Origin: Acidobacteriota bacterium
GTDB taxonomy: Bacteria; Acidobacteriota; UBA6911; JACOSC01
Direction: 5' to 3'
DNA: 32,855 nt
Assembly: GCA_016179055.1 (NCBI GenBank)
Contig: JACOSC010000253.1
Location: 1 to 32,855 of the forward strand
Positions 6,112-14,224 of this stretch are shown here, piece by piece. The translations under genes and the position numbers were made by a program. Position 1 is the stretch's first letter. Each line of letters starts with the position of its first letter. The notes below the pieces were generated by a model, which worked only from the letters and a program-made list of their open reading frames with translations, was not told the DNA's origin and did no database searches.

Positions 6112-8556
6112 ATGTTTTCATCGGTAAAATATTTTTTTAACGTAGCCTCCCGACCGTTATACCTATACGGCTGGGCCGGTGGGCCAGAACGTAGCCTCCC
6201 GACCGTTATACCTATACGGCTGGGCCGGTGGGCCAGTATGTTAAATCCTCTGGCCCATCGTCGCCGTTTCCTTACCGGCGCCGTTCGGCTTGGCCTTATA
6301 GTGTTCATGTTCCACACGGCTTTGGCCGGCGATATACGCGGCACCGTCACTGACCGGCGCCAGGCGCCGCTGCCGGGCGCCGTCGTTAGCCTGTCGCCGC
6401 CGGACGGCCAAGGCGTCTTAGTTTCCATAGTAACGGACAAGCGCGGGCAGTTCAGCTTGCTTCAGGTTCCGCCGGGTGCTTACGTGTTGCGCGCCACCGC
6501 GCATGGATTCAAGAGTGAAACCATTGCCTGCAACGTATCCACGGCTACGGCAGAACCGATCCACATAACTTTGCAGATCGCCGCTCCCTCCGAAACGATC
6601 ACCGTGACGGCCACGCGCAGCGAACAAACCGTGTTGAGCACTTCTGCCAGTGTCACCGTGTTCGATGATCAAGATGTCAGCCGATCGCCCGGGCAAACCG
6701 TCGATGAAGTGCTTCGACAAATGCCCGGCTTCAGCCTCTTCCGTCGAGCCGGCAGCCTAGCCTCGCATCCCACGGCGCAAGGGGTTTCGCTGCGCGGCAT
6801 CGGTCCGAGCGGCGCCAGCCGTACGCTGGTCCTGCTCGATGGCCTTCCGATCAATGACCTTTTCGGAGGCTGGGTTTACTGGAGCCGTTTACCGGTATTG
6901 AATCTAGAAAAAATAGAGATTGTTGAAGGGGGGCACTCGAGTCTGTATGGGAACTATGCATTGGGCGGGATTATCAACATGACCTCTCGCCGGCCGGAAC
7001 GACGAACGGCCGCCGTGCGCGGCCAATTCGGCAATCAGAACACCGCGCAGACGGAATTCTTTGCCGGTGATAAATGGGGCCGACTGGGCGCGGCCGTGCA
7101 AGGCCAGCTTTTTTCCACGCAGGGCTATCCCATCGTGGCTAAGAACACGCGGGGCGCCATAGACACGCATACACGCACGGGTTTTGGAACACTTAACCTC
7201 AAGCTCAGTTATGACCTCTCTCCGCAGGCGTCCTTATTTTTGGATGGAAATTTTTTCGATGAGCGAAGGAAAAATGGGACACGGGAGCAACGCAACGGCA
7301 CCGTCGGCAAGTACTTTGCCGCAAGGGGACGCGTCCGTACCGGCGACGGAAGCCAGTGGCAGGCGGCGTTGTTCTCGAACTTTCAATCCTTCAATAGCAC
7401 GTTTTCCGCCATTGCCAACGATCGTAACCGGGAGCGGCTCACCCTGGCCCAAAATGTCCCCTCGCAGGGCACTGGCGCCTCGGCGCAGTGGTCTAAGAGA
7501 ATTTCCAATCGACATGAGCTGGCGGTCGGCACGGATTTCCTTTGGGTGCGCGGCGATAGCCGCGAGCAACTCTTTGATCCGTCAGGAACGCGTGTGGACC
7601 TTTACCGGGTGGCGGGCGGAAGACAACGCAGCCTGGGCGGGTTCGCGCAAGACGTGATAACGCTCACGGAAAAATGGCAATTGGACATAAGCGCGCGGAT
7701 CGATCGCTGGCGGAACTATGACGGTTCGCAAACGGATATTTCTGCGACGAGTGGCTCGGCAACTAGGCTCGTTTTTTCGGAGAAGAGCAACACTCTAATG
7801 ACCACCAGAATCTCCGCGCGCTATCTGGTCAACGATCGCCTTAGCTTATGGTCATCATTTTACAAAGCGTTTCGCGCGCCGACGCTGAATGAGCTATACC
7901 GGCAATTTCGCGTGGGGAATGTGCAGACGCTGGCCAACAGTCAACTGGGGCCGGAACGGGTCACGGAAGGAACTGAAATTGGGGTAAAGTCTAACCTCAC
8001 GCGGAGTATCTACTGGAGCGCCAGCGGCTTTGTCAATCGGGTCAAGGATCCGATAACCAATGCTACTCTAAGCGTCAGGCCCGATTTGATCACTCGGCAG
8101 CGTCAGAACTTGGGACGTACACACATCCGCGGGTTTGAGACGCAATTGGAATATCAAGCGTCGCCGCGCTGGCTATTGGCTGGCCGTTACCTTTTCGATC
8201 AGGCGCAAGTCGCAGAGTTCCGCGCCAACCGCGCGCTGGAAGGCTTGGTCATTCCTCAGGTTCCGCGGCATCAATTGGCTTTACAAGCTCGCTATACCAA
8301 TTCCAATTTAATAAATGCGGCGGCCTTCGCTCGTTGGATTGGGCGGCAATTCGACGACGACCTCAACCGATTTTCGCTGGATCGTTTCTTTCTGTTGGAT
8401 TTTACGGTGAGCCGCTTCCTTAATAAGAATTGGGAAGCCTTTGTAGCCGTGGAAAATGCTTTCAACCGGACCTACATGGTGGGTATGACCCCGACGCCCA
8501 TGATCGGCGCGCCGCGGCGAGTGCATGGTGGGCTACGTTTTGCACTGGGAATATGA
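6112..8556 (+). CDS. TonB-dependent outer-membrane receptor with carboxypeptidase-like N-domain
   Basis: Counting from ATG 6238 (772 residues): signal peptide 1-30 (RRRFLTGAVRLGLIVFMFHT, cleavage after ALA), carboxypeptidase-regulatory-like beta-sandwich 31-115, a TonB-box-like ETITVTA at 119-125, plug domain about 130-240 with LLDGLPINDLFGG and the IEIVEGGHSSLYG segment, then a long barrel ending in VHGGLRFALGI. It is probably a ligand-gated transporter of a siderophore, cobalamin or oligosaccharide; the substrate cannot be read from sequence. The start is ambiguous. ATG 6112 has the best ribosome site (GAGGAG) and is used here, but it adds 42 residues encoded by a 49-bp tandem duplication ahead of the signal peptide. 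ATG 6238 gives a normal protein. A TTG at 6046 is less likely. It follows the response regulator closely. Confidence 0.88.
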   Translation: MFSSVKYFFNVASRPLYLYGWAGGPERSLPTVIPIRLGRWASMLNPLAHRRRFLTGAVRLGLIVFMFHTALAGDIRGTVTDRRQAPLPGAVVSLSPPDGQGVLVSIVTDKRGQFSLLQVPPGAYVLRATAHGFKSETIACNVSTATAEPIHITLQIAAPSETITVTATRSEQTVLSTSASVTVFDDQDVSRSPGQTVDEVLRQMPGFSLFRRAGSLASHPTAQGVSLRGIGPSGASRTLVLLDGLPINDLFGGWVYWSRLPVLNLEKIEIVEGGHSSLYGNYALGGIINMTSRRPERRTAAVRGQFGNQNTAQTEFFAGDKWGRLGAAVQGQLFSTQGYPIVAKNTRGAIDTHTRTGFGTLNLKLSYDLSPQASLFLDGNFFDERRKNGTREQRNGTVGKYFAARGRVRTGDGSQWQAALFSNFQSFNSTFSAIANDRNRERLTLAQNVPSQGTGASAQWSKRISNRHELAVGTDFLWVRGDSREQLFDPSGTRVDLYRVAGGRQRSLGGFAQDVITLTEKWQLDISARIDRWRNYDGSQTDISATSGSATRLVFSEKSNTLMTTRISARYLVNDRLSLWSSFYKAFRAPTLNELYRQFRVGNVQTLANSQLGPERVTEGTEIGVKSNLTRSIYWSASGFVNRVKDPITNATLSVRPDLITRQRQNLGRTHIRGFETQLEYQASPRWLLAGRYLFDQAQVAEFRANRALEGLVIPQVPRHQLALQARYTNSNLINAAAFARWIGRQFDDDLNRFSLDRFFLLDFTVSRFLNKNWEAFVAVENAFNRTYMVGMTPTPMIGAPRRVHGGLRFALGI
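6139..6236 (+). repeat. Perfect 49-bp tandem duplication at the receptor 5' end
   Basis: Units 6139-6187 and 6188-6236 are identical over all 49 bp and end 1 bp before ATG 6238. Each unit contains an imperfect dyad (CCGTTATACCTATACGG) and a second dyad of form TGGNCC-N3-GGNCCA. Because 49 is not a multiple of three, the second copy changes the frame relation between ATG 6112 and the receptor. Confidence 0.9.
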
Positions 8557-8605
8557 GGGAGGCCGCTAGCGACCTCCCGAGTTTTCACTGGAAAATACCT
8601 GGTAA

Positions 8606-8625
8606 CGCCGGCATCCCTGCCGGCG
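8606..8625. terminator. Hairpin between convergent genes
   Basis: Perfect 7-bp stem CGCCGGC/GCCGGCG with a 6-nt loop, about 50 bp after the receptor stop and 120 bp before the end of the convergent gene at 8745. A second small stem (CCCGA/TCGGG) lies at 8655-8671. No T tract follows, so it may equally be a REP-like palindrome. Confidence 0.4.
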
Positions 8626-8744
8626 CTTTGCATAGCGGACCGAGTCCACTCTTGCCCCGACGGTAGTCGGGACGTTCCCAGGGGTGAAGTTGCTATTTTC
8701 ATTCGTCGTGGCGCCCCAAACGGGCATGAACAACTCCGATGAAA

Positions 8745-9344
8745 CTAGAACTTAAACACAAAACCGGTCTTCAAACGGAAGTTCTGTGACCAGGCGGATG
8801 TAGTAGCCAGAGACAAGTCACTGATTTTTCCTAATCGAATCGGAAGGTAATCCACTTCGACGCCTCGTATGGCAAAATTCTTGTTGATATTAAAATCGAC
8901 GCCGCCGCCCACGCCCATAGAAAACTTTGTTTGTGTGGCGGTACTCCGGCCAAAGTCGACGCTCATACGGCTGGGACCCATAAGAAAATGGGCAAAGCCG
9001 GTGACTTTATCCGCGCGTGCGCTTACCGTCGGCCCGAAAAGGAATTCAAAGACTCTAAAGTCCGGGTTGGTGCTTAGGATTGTATTCTTTACTGTCCCAT
9101 AATGGCCACCCATGTCGAAAGTAACACCAAAGAACTTATTGACGTTGCCGTTAAGGCTAAGCGCCCAACCGTGGGCATTAAGACGATCGGTGTTGCGGAA
9201 CGTAGTGTCGATACTCGAGTAGGTGTATCCGCCGAAGATCTCCGACCGAGGAAAATCCTCAGCCGCTTGAATCGGCAGGCTCGCCAGCGTTAATAAGCCT
9301 ACTAGCATTGCTATAGCTATCGATAGTTTTTTTGTTGTTATCAT
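8745..9344 (-). CDS. Small outer-membrane beta-barrel protein
   Basis: 199 residues. Signal peptide: MITTKKLSIAIAMLVGLLTL then ASLPIQA, cleaved before AEDFP. The mature part alternates hydrophobic and polar residues in about eight strand-like segments with many Gly and aromatic residues (SEIFGGYTYSS, HGWALSLNGNVN, TKFSMGVGGGVDFN). It ends in FRLKTGFVFKF, whose terminal Phe is the barrel-assembly signal. This fits the OmpA-like/outer membrane beta-barrel family of 8-strand proteins. A strong ribosome site (AGAGGAG) lies 3-4 nt before ATG 9344, so the start is secure. It is convergent with the receptor gene. The specific function is unknown. Confidence 0.82.
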   Translation of the reverse strand: MITTKKLSIAIAMLVGLLTLASLPIQAAEDFPRSEIFGGYTYSSIDTTFRNTDRLNAHGWALSLNGNVNKFFGVTFDMGGHYGTVKNTILSTNPDFRVFEFLFGPTVSARADKVTGFAHFLMGPSRMSVDFGRSTATQTKFSMGVGGGVDFNINKNFAIRGVEVDYLPIRLGKISDLSLATTSAWSQNFRLKTGFVFKF

Positions 9345-9460
9345 ATGCTCCTCTTTTCTAGTTTACGGCACAGGTCGTTGAGGCCTGTGCACAATGGTTA
9401 CTCTTCCTCAAGAACGGACCCTAGAATTCATTCATAATATCCGCCCCGGTTAGTTTCGCT

Positions 9461-9483
9461 GAAGTGTAATATAGATTCACTTC
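9461..9483. promoter_or_regulatory. Dyad upstream of the beta-barrel gene
   Basis: GAAGTG and CACTTC are arms around an 11-nt AT-rich centre (TAATATAGATT), extended outward by CGC/GCG. It lies about 117 bp upstream of the minus-strand gene ending at 8745 and could be an operator. The rest of 9345-9640 shows only a small stem (GCACAGG/CCTGTGC) at 9367-9390 and no gene. Confidence 0.25.
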
Positions 9484-9640
9484 GCGTTAATTTCGATCAA
9501 TATTTTTTTGGACTCAGTCACCCACCGTGTTTTTATGCGGGGGACAAACAAATCACCCGGATGTACAACGCACCCATGATAATTCCCCGCTTATTTTGAA
9601 TTAGATTGAAAAGTTTAGCGCATCATATTAAAATAGTCAA

Positions 9641-9868
9641 CGACTCAGGGAAGAAATCCTGCGATTCGATCATAAGCCAATCAGACGGTAGCGGAGCCGG
9701 CCCCGCACGGGGGCTCTTGAGTTTGGACATTGGCCACAGCCCCGCGCTATCCTTTCGTCCCCACCGCTTGAAGCGAGCGTGTGGCCATATTCCGAAGCTG
9801 GTTCGCGTAGCTCTGAAGGAGCGGGCTATAATAGCCACGGGCAAGGGCAGCGCAGCCCCTGGTACGTA
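9641..9868 (-). repeat. Dispersed repeat R1, copy B (inverted)
   Basis: Read on the minus strand it matches 9-218 over almost its full length, from CCAGGGGCTGCGC through AGCTACGCGAACCAGCTTCG to TGATTGGCTTATGATCGAAT. Its CCAGGGGCTG end directly abuts the aminopeptidase remnant at 9873. Confidence 0.85.
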
Positions 9869-9872
9869 AAGC

Positions 9873-10199
9873 GGCGACCGGCTGATTACCGCCCGCAAGA
9901 TCCGGCAGCCGATTGAGTCCAACGACATCACTAACGCTTTCGACGGCATCACTTACGGCAAGGGAGCCGCCATCCTGGCCATGTTCGAGACTTGGATCGG
10001 CACCGACTCGTTCCGGGCGGGCATTCAGCGCTACCTGGCGAAGCACGCCTGGGGGAACGCGACAGTTGATGAGTTTTTGGGCGCGATCCACGCGGCGGCC
10101 GGGCGCGCCGCCGCACCCGCCTTCAAGTCCTTCCTCGATCAGACTGGCGTACCGCTGGTCACGGTTGAGCTGTCTGCCTTTTCGTCCACTTTCCACTAA
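9873..10199 (+). pseudogene. M1-family aminopeptidase remnant
   Basis: About 108 codons read without interruption as a C-terminal part of an M1 zinc aminopeptidase catalytic domain: GDRLITARKIRQPIESNDIT, then NAFDGITYGKGAAILAMFET, then WIGTDSFRAGIQRYLAKHAW and QTGVPLVTVEL. The family's zinc-binding HExxH and GAMEN motifs should lie upstream but are absent, replaced by repeat R1. The last residues (SAFSSTFH) do not continue the family pattern, so the 3' end is lost too. There is no start codon at the junction. It is a fragment left by rearrangement and probably not expressed. Confidence 0.75.
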
Positions 10200-10229
10200 T
10201 ATCTGAAATGTAAAGTCTTGAGTGATGTC

Positions 10230-10259
10230 TTGACCGTCAGCGCACCGCGTGCGTATAAT
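10230..10259 (+). promoter_or_regulatory. Sigma-70-type promoter
   Basis: TTGACC at 10230-10235, an 18-bp spacer, then a perfect TATAAT at 10254-10259. It is the best consensus match I found in the window. A transcript from about 10266 would read into the large secreted-protein gene with a leader of about 150 nt. Confidence 0.65.
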
Positions 10260-10265
10260 GACGCT

Positions 10266-10415
10266 GTAGATACATCTCTCGATTGAGATCGTGGGACCTT
10301 AGTGTCCTGCGGGGAAGTGTCGTAAATCCGTAGCAGGCGTCTGAGTACTCCATGACATAGAAACGGAGGGCTCTTGCGAGCCGATCCGGAAGGACAGCAA
10401 CAAAAGGGGGTCTAT
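10266..10415 (+). promoter_or_regulatory. Structured 150-nt 5' leader
   Basis: Leader between the promoter and ATG 10416. Visible stems are GGAC/GTCC around 10293-10307, CCTGC (10306-10310) with GCAGG (10333-10337), GGCTC/GAGCC with a 4-nt loop at 10369-10382, and TCC-GGAA-GGA at about 10385-10394, just before the ribosome site AAAAGGGGG. No riboswitch consensus that I know fits. Confidence 0.3.
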
Positions 10416-13400
10416 ATGAGAAAGGGATGGATCGTGAGAGCCCTGGGGGGCGTCATTGCGTTGGTCTTTGGGATCGATTGGGTGGCTTATGGGCAGGGCT
10501 CGCTGCCACCGATACGCTATTCAGGATTTACCGATCCGTATTACGTAACCACTCGCGCTCAGGAGTACAAATACAAATTCTACAACCTATTGGTAACGGC
10601 CGATGGGGTGCTTACCCAAAGCAATGGAGTCATCGCTGAAGGGACCATAACCACCAAAAGTGTACTGAGCACCGCGGCTGGGGCACCAAGGGGCATTAAA
10701 ATAGACATTACTGGGTTTATTTATGTGGTGGATCAGTCTCAATCCGCCGTTTTAAAGATCGCTCCGAGCGGAACAGTAACACGGTTTGCCACCGTGGATG
10801 CCCAAGCGGAAGACTTGGAACGGGATTATAGTGGGAACACTTACGTTTCCGGTCAATCAGGTACGGAAGGGGTGGTATATAAAATCGACCCTCAAGGGAA
10901 TGTTCAGATGTGGGCGCGCGGGCTTATCCAACCCATCGGCCTAGCTTTGGCGGTCGACGGCGCGACCATCTATGTGGCCGACCTGGGTGATGCCACCATT
11001 TATCGACTGAATCCGGACGGAACCAAGGTCGTGTTTCGAAGTGGCTTCCCGGGTGTTTCCGACATAGAGTTTGATACGTACGGGAACTTGTATGTGGCTT
11101 ATAGGCCCGAGGGGTCTGGAGATATCGGAAAAGTGGCCCTGATTTACGCGGACGGCACTCAGACGATCGTGGTCGATGGCTTAGGTCAGCCCACCGGTTT
11201 AGCGATAAACCTAAGCGATGAGCTATACCTTGTCGATAAACAAACCGGGACCATTTATGAATGGTCCGCCTCGCAAGACACCGCCAATGCCGACGGCGAT
11301 TTACAAGCCCAACCGCAATGGGGTCGGTCCGCTGATAAGGTGGCTCTGAACTGGTCCGACGTTCCAGACGCCGTCCGCTACATCGTGTATCGCGCCACGA
11401 GCGCCAAGGGGCCTTATCAGAAGATTCAAACGATTGTCGCCCAAATACGAGAGAACCCAGAGGACGGGACGGAAATTAATTTACTGATCCCGAGAATGGT
11501 GGACTCTGTCGATCTCAGTACGAGCGACCAATACTACAAAGTAGAGGCCTATAACGGGAGCAATCAATTGATTAAAACCTTTTCGCCGGTACAAGTGCTA
11601 CGTAAGACCGCCATACCTCCCGGTATGGGTGCCGGCAAAAGGCCCAGCACGAAGTCGCGCGTCGGTCCATCGAAATCCAATCTACCAAAAAAGAGATCCT
11701 CGCTGACCATACCAAACAGCGATTCTATGGCAAAGGGAGAAGATCGTCAGGAGAATCTGGACTCTCCAGCCGTGCTGGAGGAAGCCGCGGCCAGTTTCGG
11801 ACCGTTGCCGTACAATCAACCGTTCATCAGTAATGTCGAGCTCACGGACAGCAGTCGAATGTCGCAGGCGGACCTACTGGAGTTCTTAATTAGGAAAAAC
11901 AGTTTCCTCGTGGCGAATCCCTCTTTCCTCGATGTGGATGGCACGACCATAAATCCGGTCGCCGAGATTTACGCCGCGTGCGCTCAGGATCGGGATCCCA
12001 GGGGTATGGTCTTCACCAATCCCGACACCCAGATGCCGTATCAATTCACCATAAACCCTCAGGTCGCCCTCGTTCACATCGCCAAGGAGTATGTCGTCCT
12101 GGCGCGTCGGAGGCGACCGGATAATAATGTGTTAAGATTTATCATGGGTTGGGCCTCGCCGAGCGCTACAATGCGAGATCAGATACGACAAGGATGCTTA
12201 CAGATGCGCCGGGATTACGAACGATTAGTCAGGGGCGAATCGACGCGTGGGAACTGGCGATGCAACGTAGCACGAGCCACCACGCGGCCGGAAAGCATTA
12301 CGGTGACGCCGGCCAACATTGCCACGACCGTCCTCTTGCAATACACGACCCATGTAGGACCGGAATGCACTTGGCGTGGCATTGGCCCCGAAGGCGGAAA
12401 CTCGGCCTTTTACAAGTATTGGGCCTTTGATCTGGGTTTTGGTACGCCACTGATGCCCATCATTCAAGTGAGCCAAGCGGATCGGAGTGCGGTAGATCCT
12501 GACTTTGCTTTGGACAGCCAAGGATACTTTCATATCGTTTGGACGGTGCAGGCTCCACTGGGTGCTACTTTTTACGCTAAGCTCGATAGCGCGGGAACCA
12601 TCACTATACCGCCCCGACAAATCTATGCGATCAATGGCTTGGCTCCGAGAATCACCACCGACGCTCAAAGCAATGCGCATATTATGACCTATCTTTTTAA
12701 TACGCTCGACGACCAGCGGGCCGGCTACACCAAAATCGATCCCAGTGGACAAATAGCAATCCAACGGGATATAACCTTTGTCCAGACCTCCTATCAGCAA
12801 AGTTGGCCCAGCATAGCGATGAATCCCGTTACGAATCTCCCGCTCATGGCGATGGGCGTGTTCGCTGGTAGTCCTGTGTTTATGGCTTGGATTAAAGGCG
12901 CAAGATTCGATGGAATGGGCACTCCTAGTTTTTTTGACTTTATAGCGCAGTCGCCTGCATTCTTTCAACCGAATCTCTATCCGGATATCGTCGTTGATAG
13001 TTCGCAGGGCGCTCATAGTGTCTGGCGGAATCAAACCGGATTTGCCTATGGCCGCGGTGATAGTACTGCAACGCAGATCATCGCAACAACACCAGGATCG
13101 GGTGGTCAAGCGCCGCGGCTTGCCATAGATTCTGCCGGCAAGCGCCATCTGGCTTTCAGCGCGAATCCATCAGGAACCTACGAGGTATCTTACTACAGCT
13201 TCGATTATCTCCAGACCCCTCTGACCGTACAATTTTCGAGTATGGAAGGTCCGTCATTTCTTCCCCACCTTTCGGTCAACGCGAATCCGACGACCAACGT
13301 GCATCTGGTTTGGCAAAACTCTCCCGCCGGCAGAGATTATATCCGTTATGGTAACTTGAATTTTAAGGGTAATCGTTGGGAGTTTAAAAAAACTCTCCTG

Positions 13401-13586
13401 GATATCGAGAAGGGCGATTGCACCACCACCCCGAGGACATCCAATAGTCGCTGGCCTCGGATTATCACGAGCCCGGACAATCGGGATATTTACATTGTCT
13501 TTGTTAATAATCGCCCGCTCAATCCTCAGGACACCACGGGCAATTTCCGGGTCTACTTGATGAAACTCGATAACTCTTGTAATTAA
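10416..13586 (+). CDS. Large secreted multidomain beta-propeller protein
   Basis: 1056 residues from ATG 10416, which follows AAAAGGGGG; an in-frame TTG at 10374 lacks a site. Signal peptide: MRKGWIVRALGGVIALVFGI, cleaved near VAYGQG. Residues of about 45-280 look like an NHL/SMP-30-type propeller (GAPRGIKIDITGFIYVVDQS, QPIGLALAVDGATIYVADLG). A fibronectin-like unit follows (KVALNWSDVPDAVRYIVYRA), then a low-complexity basic linker. A middle domain starts FISNVELTDSSRMSQADLLE and contains INPQVALVHIAKEYVVLA. It resembles a lysozyme-like domain seen in other secreted proteins as INPxVLLxTLQKEQ, with the Glu conserved. The C-terminal third has BNR-like repeats (DPDFALDSQGYFHIVWTV). It is probably exported or surface-attached; the function is not established. 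It has its own promoter and no operon partner. Confidence 0.8.
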   Translation: MRKGWIVRALGGVIALVFGIDWVAYGQGSLPPIRYSGFTDPYYVTTRAQEYKYKFYNLLVTADGVLTQSNGVIAEGTITTKSVLSTAAGAPRGIKIDITGFIYVVDQSQSAVLKIAPSGTVTRFATVDAQAEDLERDYSGNTYVSGQSGTEGVVYKIDPQGNVQMWARGLIQPIGLALAVDGATIYVADLGDATIYRLNPDGTKVVFRSGFPGVSDIEFDTYGNLYVAYRPEGSGDIGKVALIYADGTQTIVVDGLGQPTGLAINLSDELYLVDKQTGTIYEWSASQDTANADGDLQAQPQWGRSADKVALNWSDVPDAVRYIVYRATSAKGPYQKIQTIVAQIRENPEDGTEINLLIPRMVDSVDLSTSDQYYKVEAYNGSNQLIKTFSPVQVLRKTAIPPGMGAGKRPSTKSRVGPSKSNLPKKRSSLTIPNSDSMAKGEDRQENLDSPAVLEEAAASFGPLPYNQPFISNVELTDSSRMSQADLLEFLIRKNSFLVANPSFLDVDGTTINPVAEIYAACAQDRDPRGMVFTNPDTQMPYQFTINPQVALVHIAKEYVVLARRRRPDNNVLRFIMGWASPSATMRDQIRQGCLQMRRDYERLVRGESTRGNWRCNVARATTRPESITVTPANIATTVLLQYTTHVGPECTWRGIGPEGGNSAFYKYWAFDLGFGTPLMPIIQVSQADRSAVDPDFALDSQGYFHIVWTVQAPLGATFYAKLDSAGTITIPPRQIYAINGLAPRITTDAQSNAHIMTYLFNTLDDQRAGYTKIDPSGQIAIQRDITFVQTSYQQSWPSIAMNPVTNLPLMAMGVFAGSPVFMAWIKGARFDGMGTPSFFDFIAQSPAFFQPNLYPDIVVDSSQGAHSVWRNQTGFAYGRGDSTATQIIATTPGSGGQAPRLAIDSAGKRHLAFSANPSGTYEVSYYSFDYLQTPLTVQFSSMEGPSFLPHLSVNANPTTNVHLVWQNSPAGRDYIRYGNLNFKGNRWEFKKTLLDIEKGDCTTTPRTSNSRWPRIITSPDNRDIYIVFVNNRPLNPQDTTGNFRVYLMKLDNSCN

Positions 13587-13699
13587 CCACTCTCTGAAGA
13601 ACGCGCCAAAAGGTGAATTGCTATGATAAGTTCGAAGGTAGGTGTTTACTGTTCTGTGAAAGGGACGATAAGCAACCGACCGCAAATAACCTGTTGCAA

Positions 13700-13999
13700 C
13701 TATATTTTCAGCCAATGCTGATTTCGAGGGGAGATTGAGTAATTCCATTCCCCGTGAAAATCCGCCGGCGTGATTTTCAGTTGAGTCATTTCCTCCTTGG
13801 ATATTTTGATCCCCTTCTCGTAGGTGTTGCCGTCTAACGCGGCCTGAATATTAAGACCCTGGCTGGTTTTGGTGTTGGCGATGAGGTTCACGATAACCTC
13901 CAGACTGAGCAACGGTCGCCCCCTCCAGTTTTCCGTGATGTGGCAAAACATGCGCAGCTCGATTTTGTTCCATTGGCTCGTGCCGGGCGGAAAGTACGC
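13700..13999 (-). pseudogene. ISAzo13-family (Rhodopirellula-type) transposase remnant
   Basis: The last 99 or so codons of a DDE transposase: YFPPGTSQWNKIELRMFCHI, then TENWRGRPLLSLEVIVNLIA and NTYEKGIKISKEEMTQLKIT, ending GEWNYSISPRNQHWLKI. The NKIE..L..HITxNWRGRPL pattern and the terminal HGEWNYxI are typical of the C-terminus of this family. The N-terminal two-thirds, including the upstream catalytic Asp residues, is missing: the reading frame stops making sense at about 14000, where repeat R1 copy C begins. The C-terminus and stop look native. It is inactive. Confidence 0.8.
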
Positions 14000-14208
14000 C
14001 CTTTCAGGGCTGGCGTGCTGGGGGCGCTATCTTTCCAGGGGCTGCGCGGCGCTTGCCCCTGGCTATTACATCTCGCTCCTTCGGAGCTTTGAATTGTAAG
14101 CGGTACCCCACTCCCTACCCAGTGTCCAAACTCCAGGGCCCCGAACTGGGCTGGATTTTGGCATGCGCGCGTTTCTTATGACCGAATTTCTGGGAAGAAA
14201 TCACCAGA
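14000..14208 (+). repeat. Dispersed repeat R1, copy C (diverged, extended)
   Basis: The core 14035-14201 matches R1: CCAGGGGCTGCGCGGCGCTT, then GCTCCTTCGGAGC, TGTCCAAACTCCAGGGCCC and a TGACCGAATTTC block. A further 35 bp at the left, with GCCCTTTCAGGGC, appears only in this copy and abuts the transposase remnant. The central part is shorter than in copies A and B. It ends just ahead of the deoB ribosome site. Confidence 0.75.
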
Positions 14209-14224
14209 CACGCGAGGTAACCTA

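Noticed and set aside
12225-13148. 307-codon minus-strand frame inside the large secreted-protein gene
   Set aside because: Antisense to a gene with clear signal peptide and repeat domains; the composition is Arg/Ser/His-rich as expected of a shadow frame.
13623-13721. 32-codon frame beginning MISSKVGVYC
   Set aside because: It follows a weak ribosome site but overlaps the transposase remnant and has no recognisable features.
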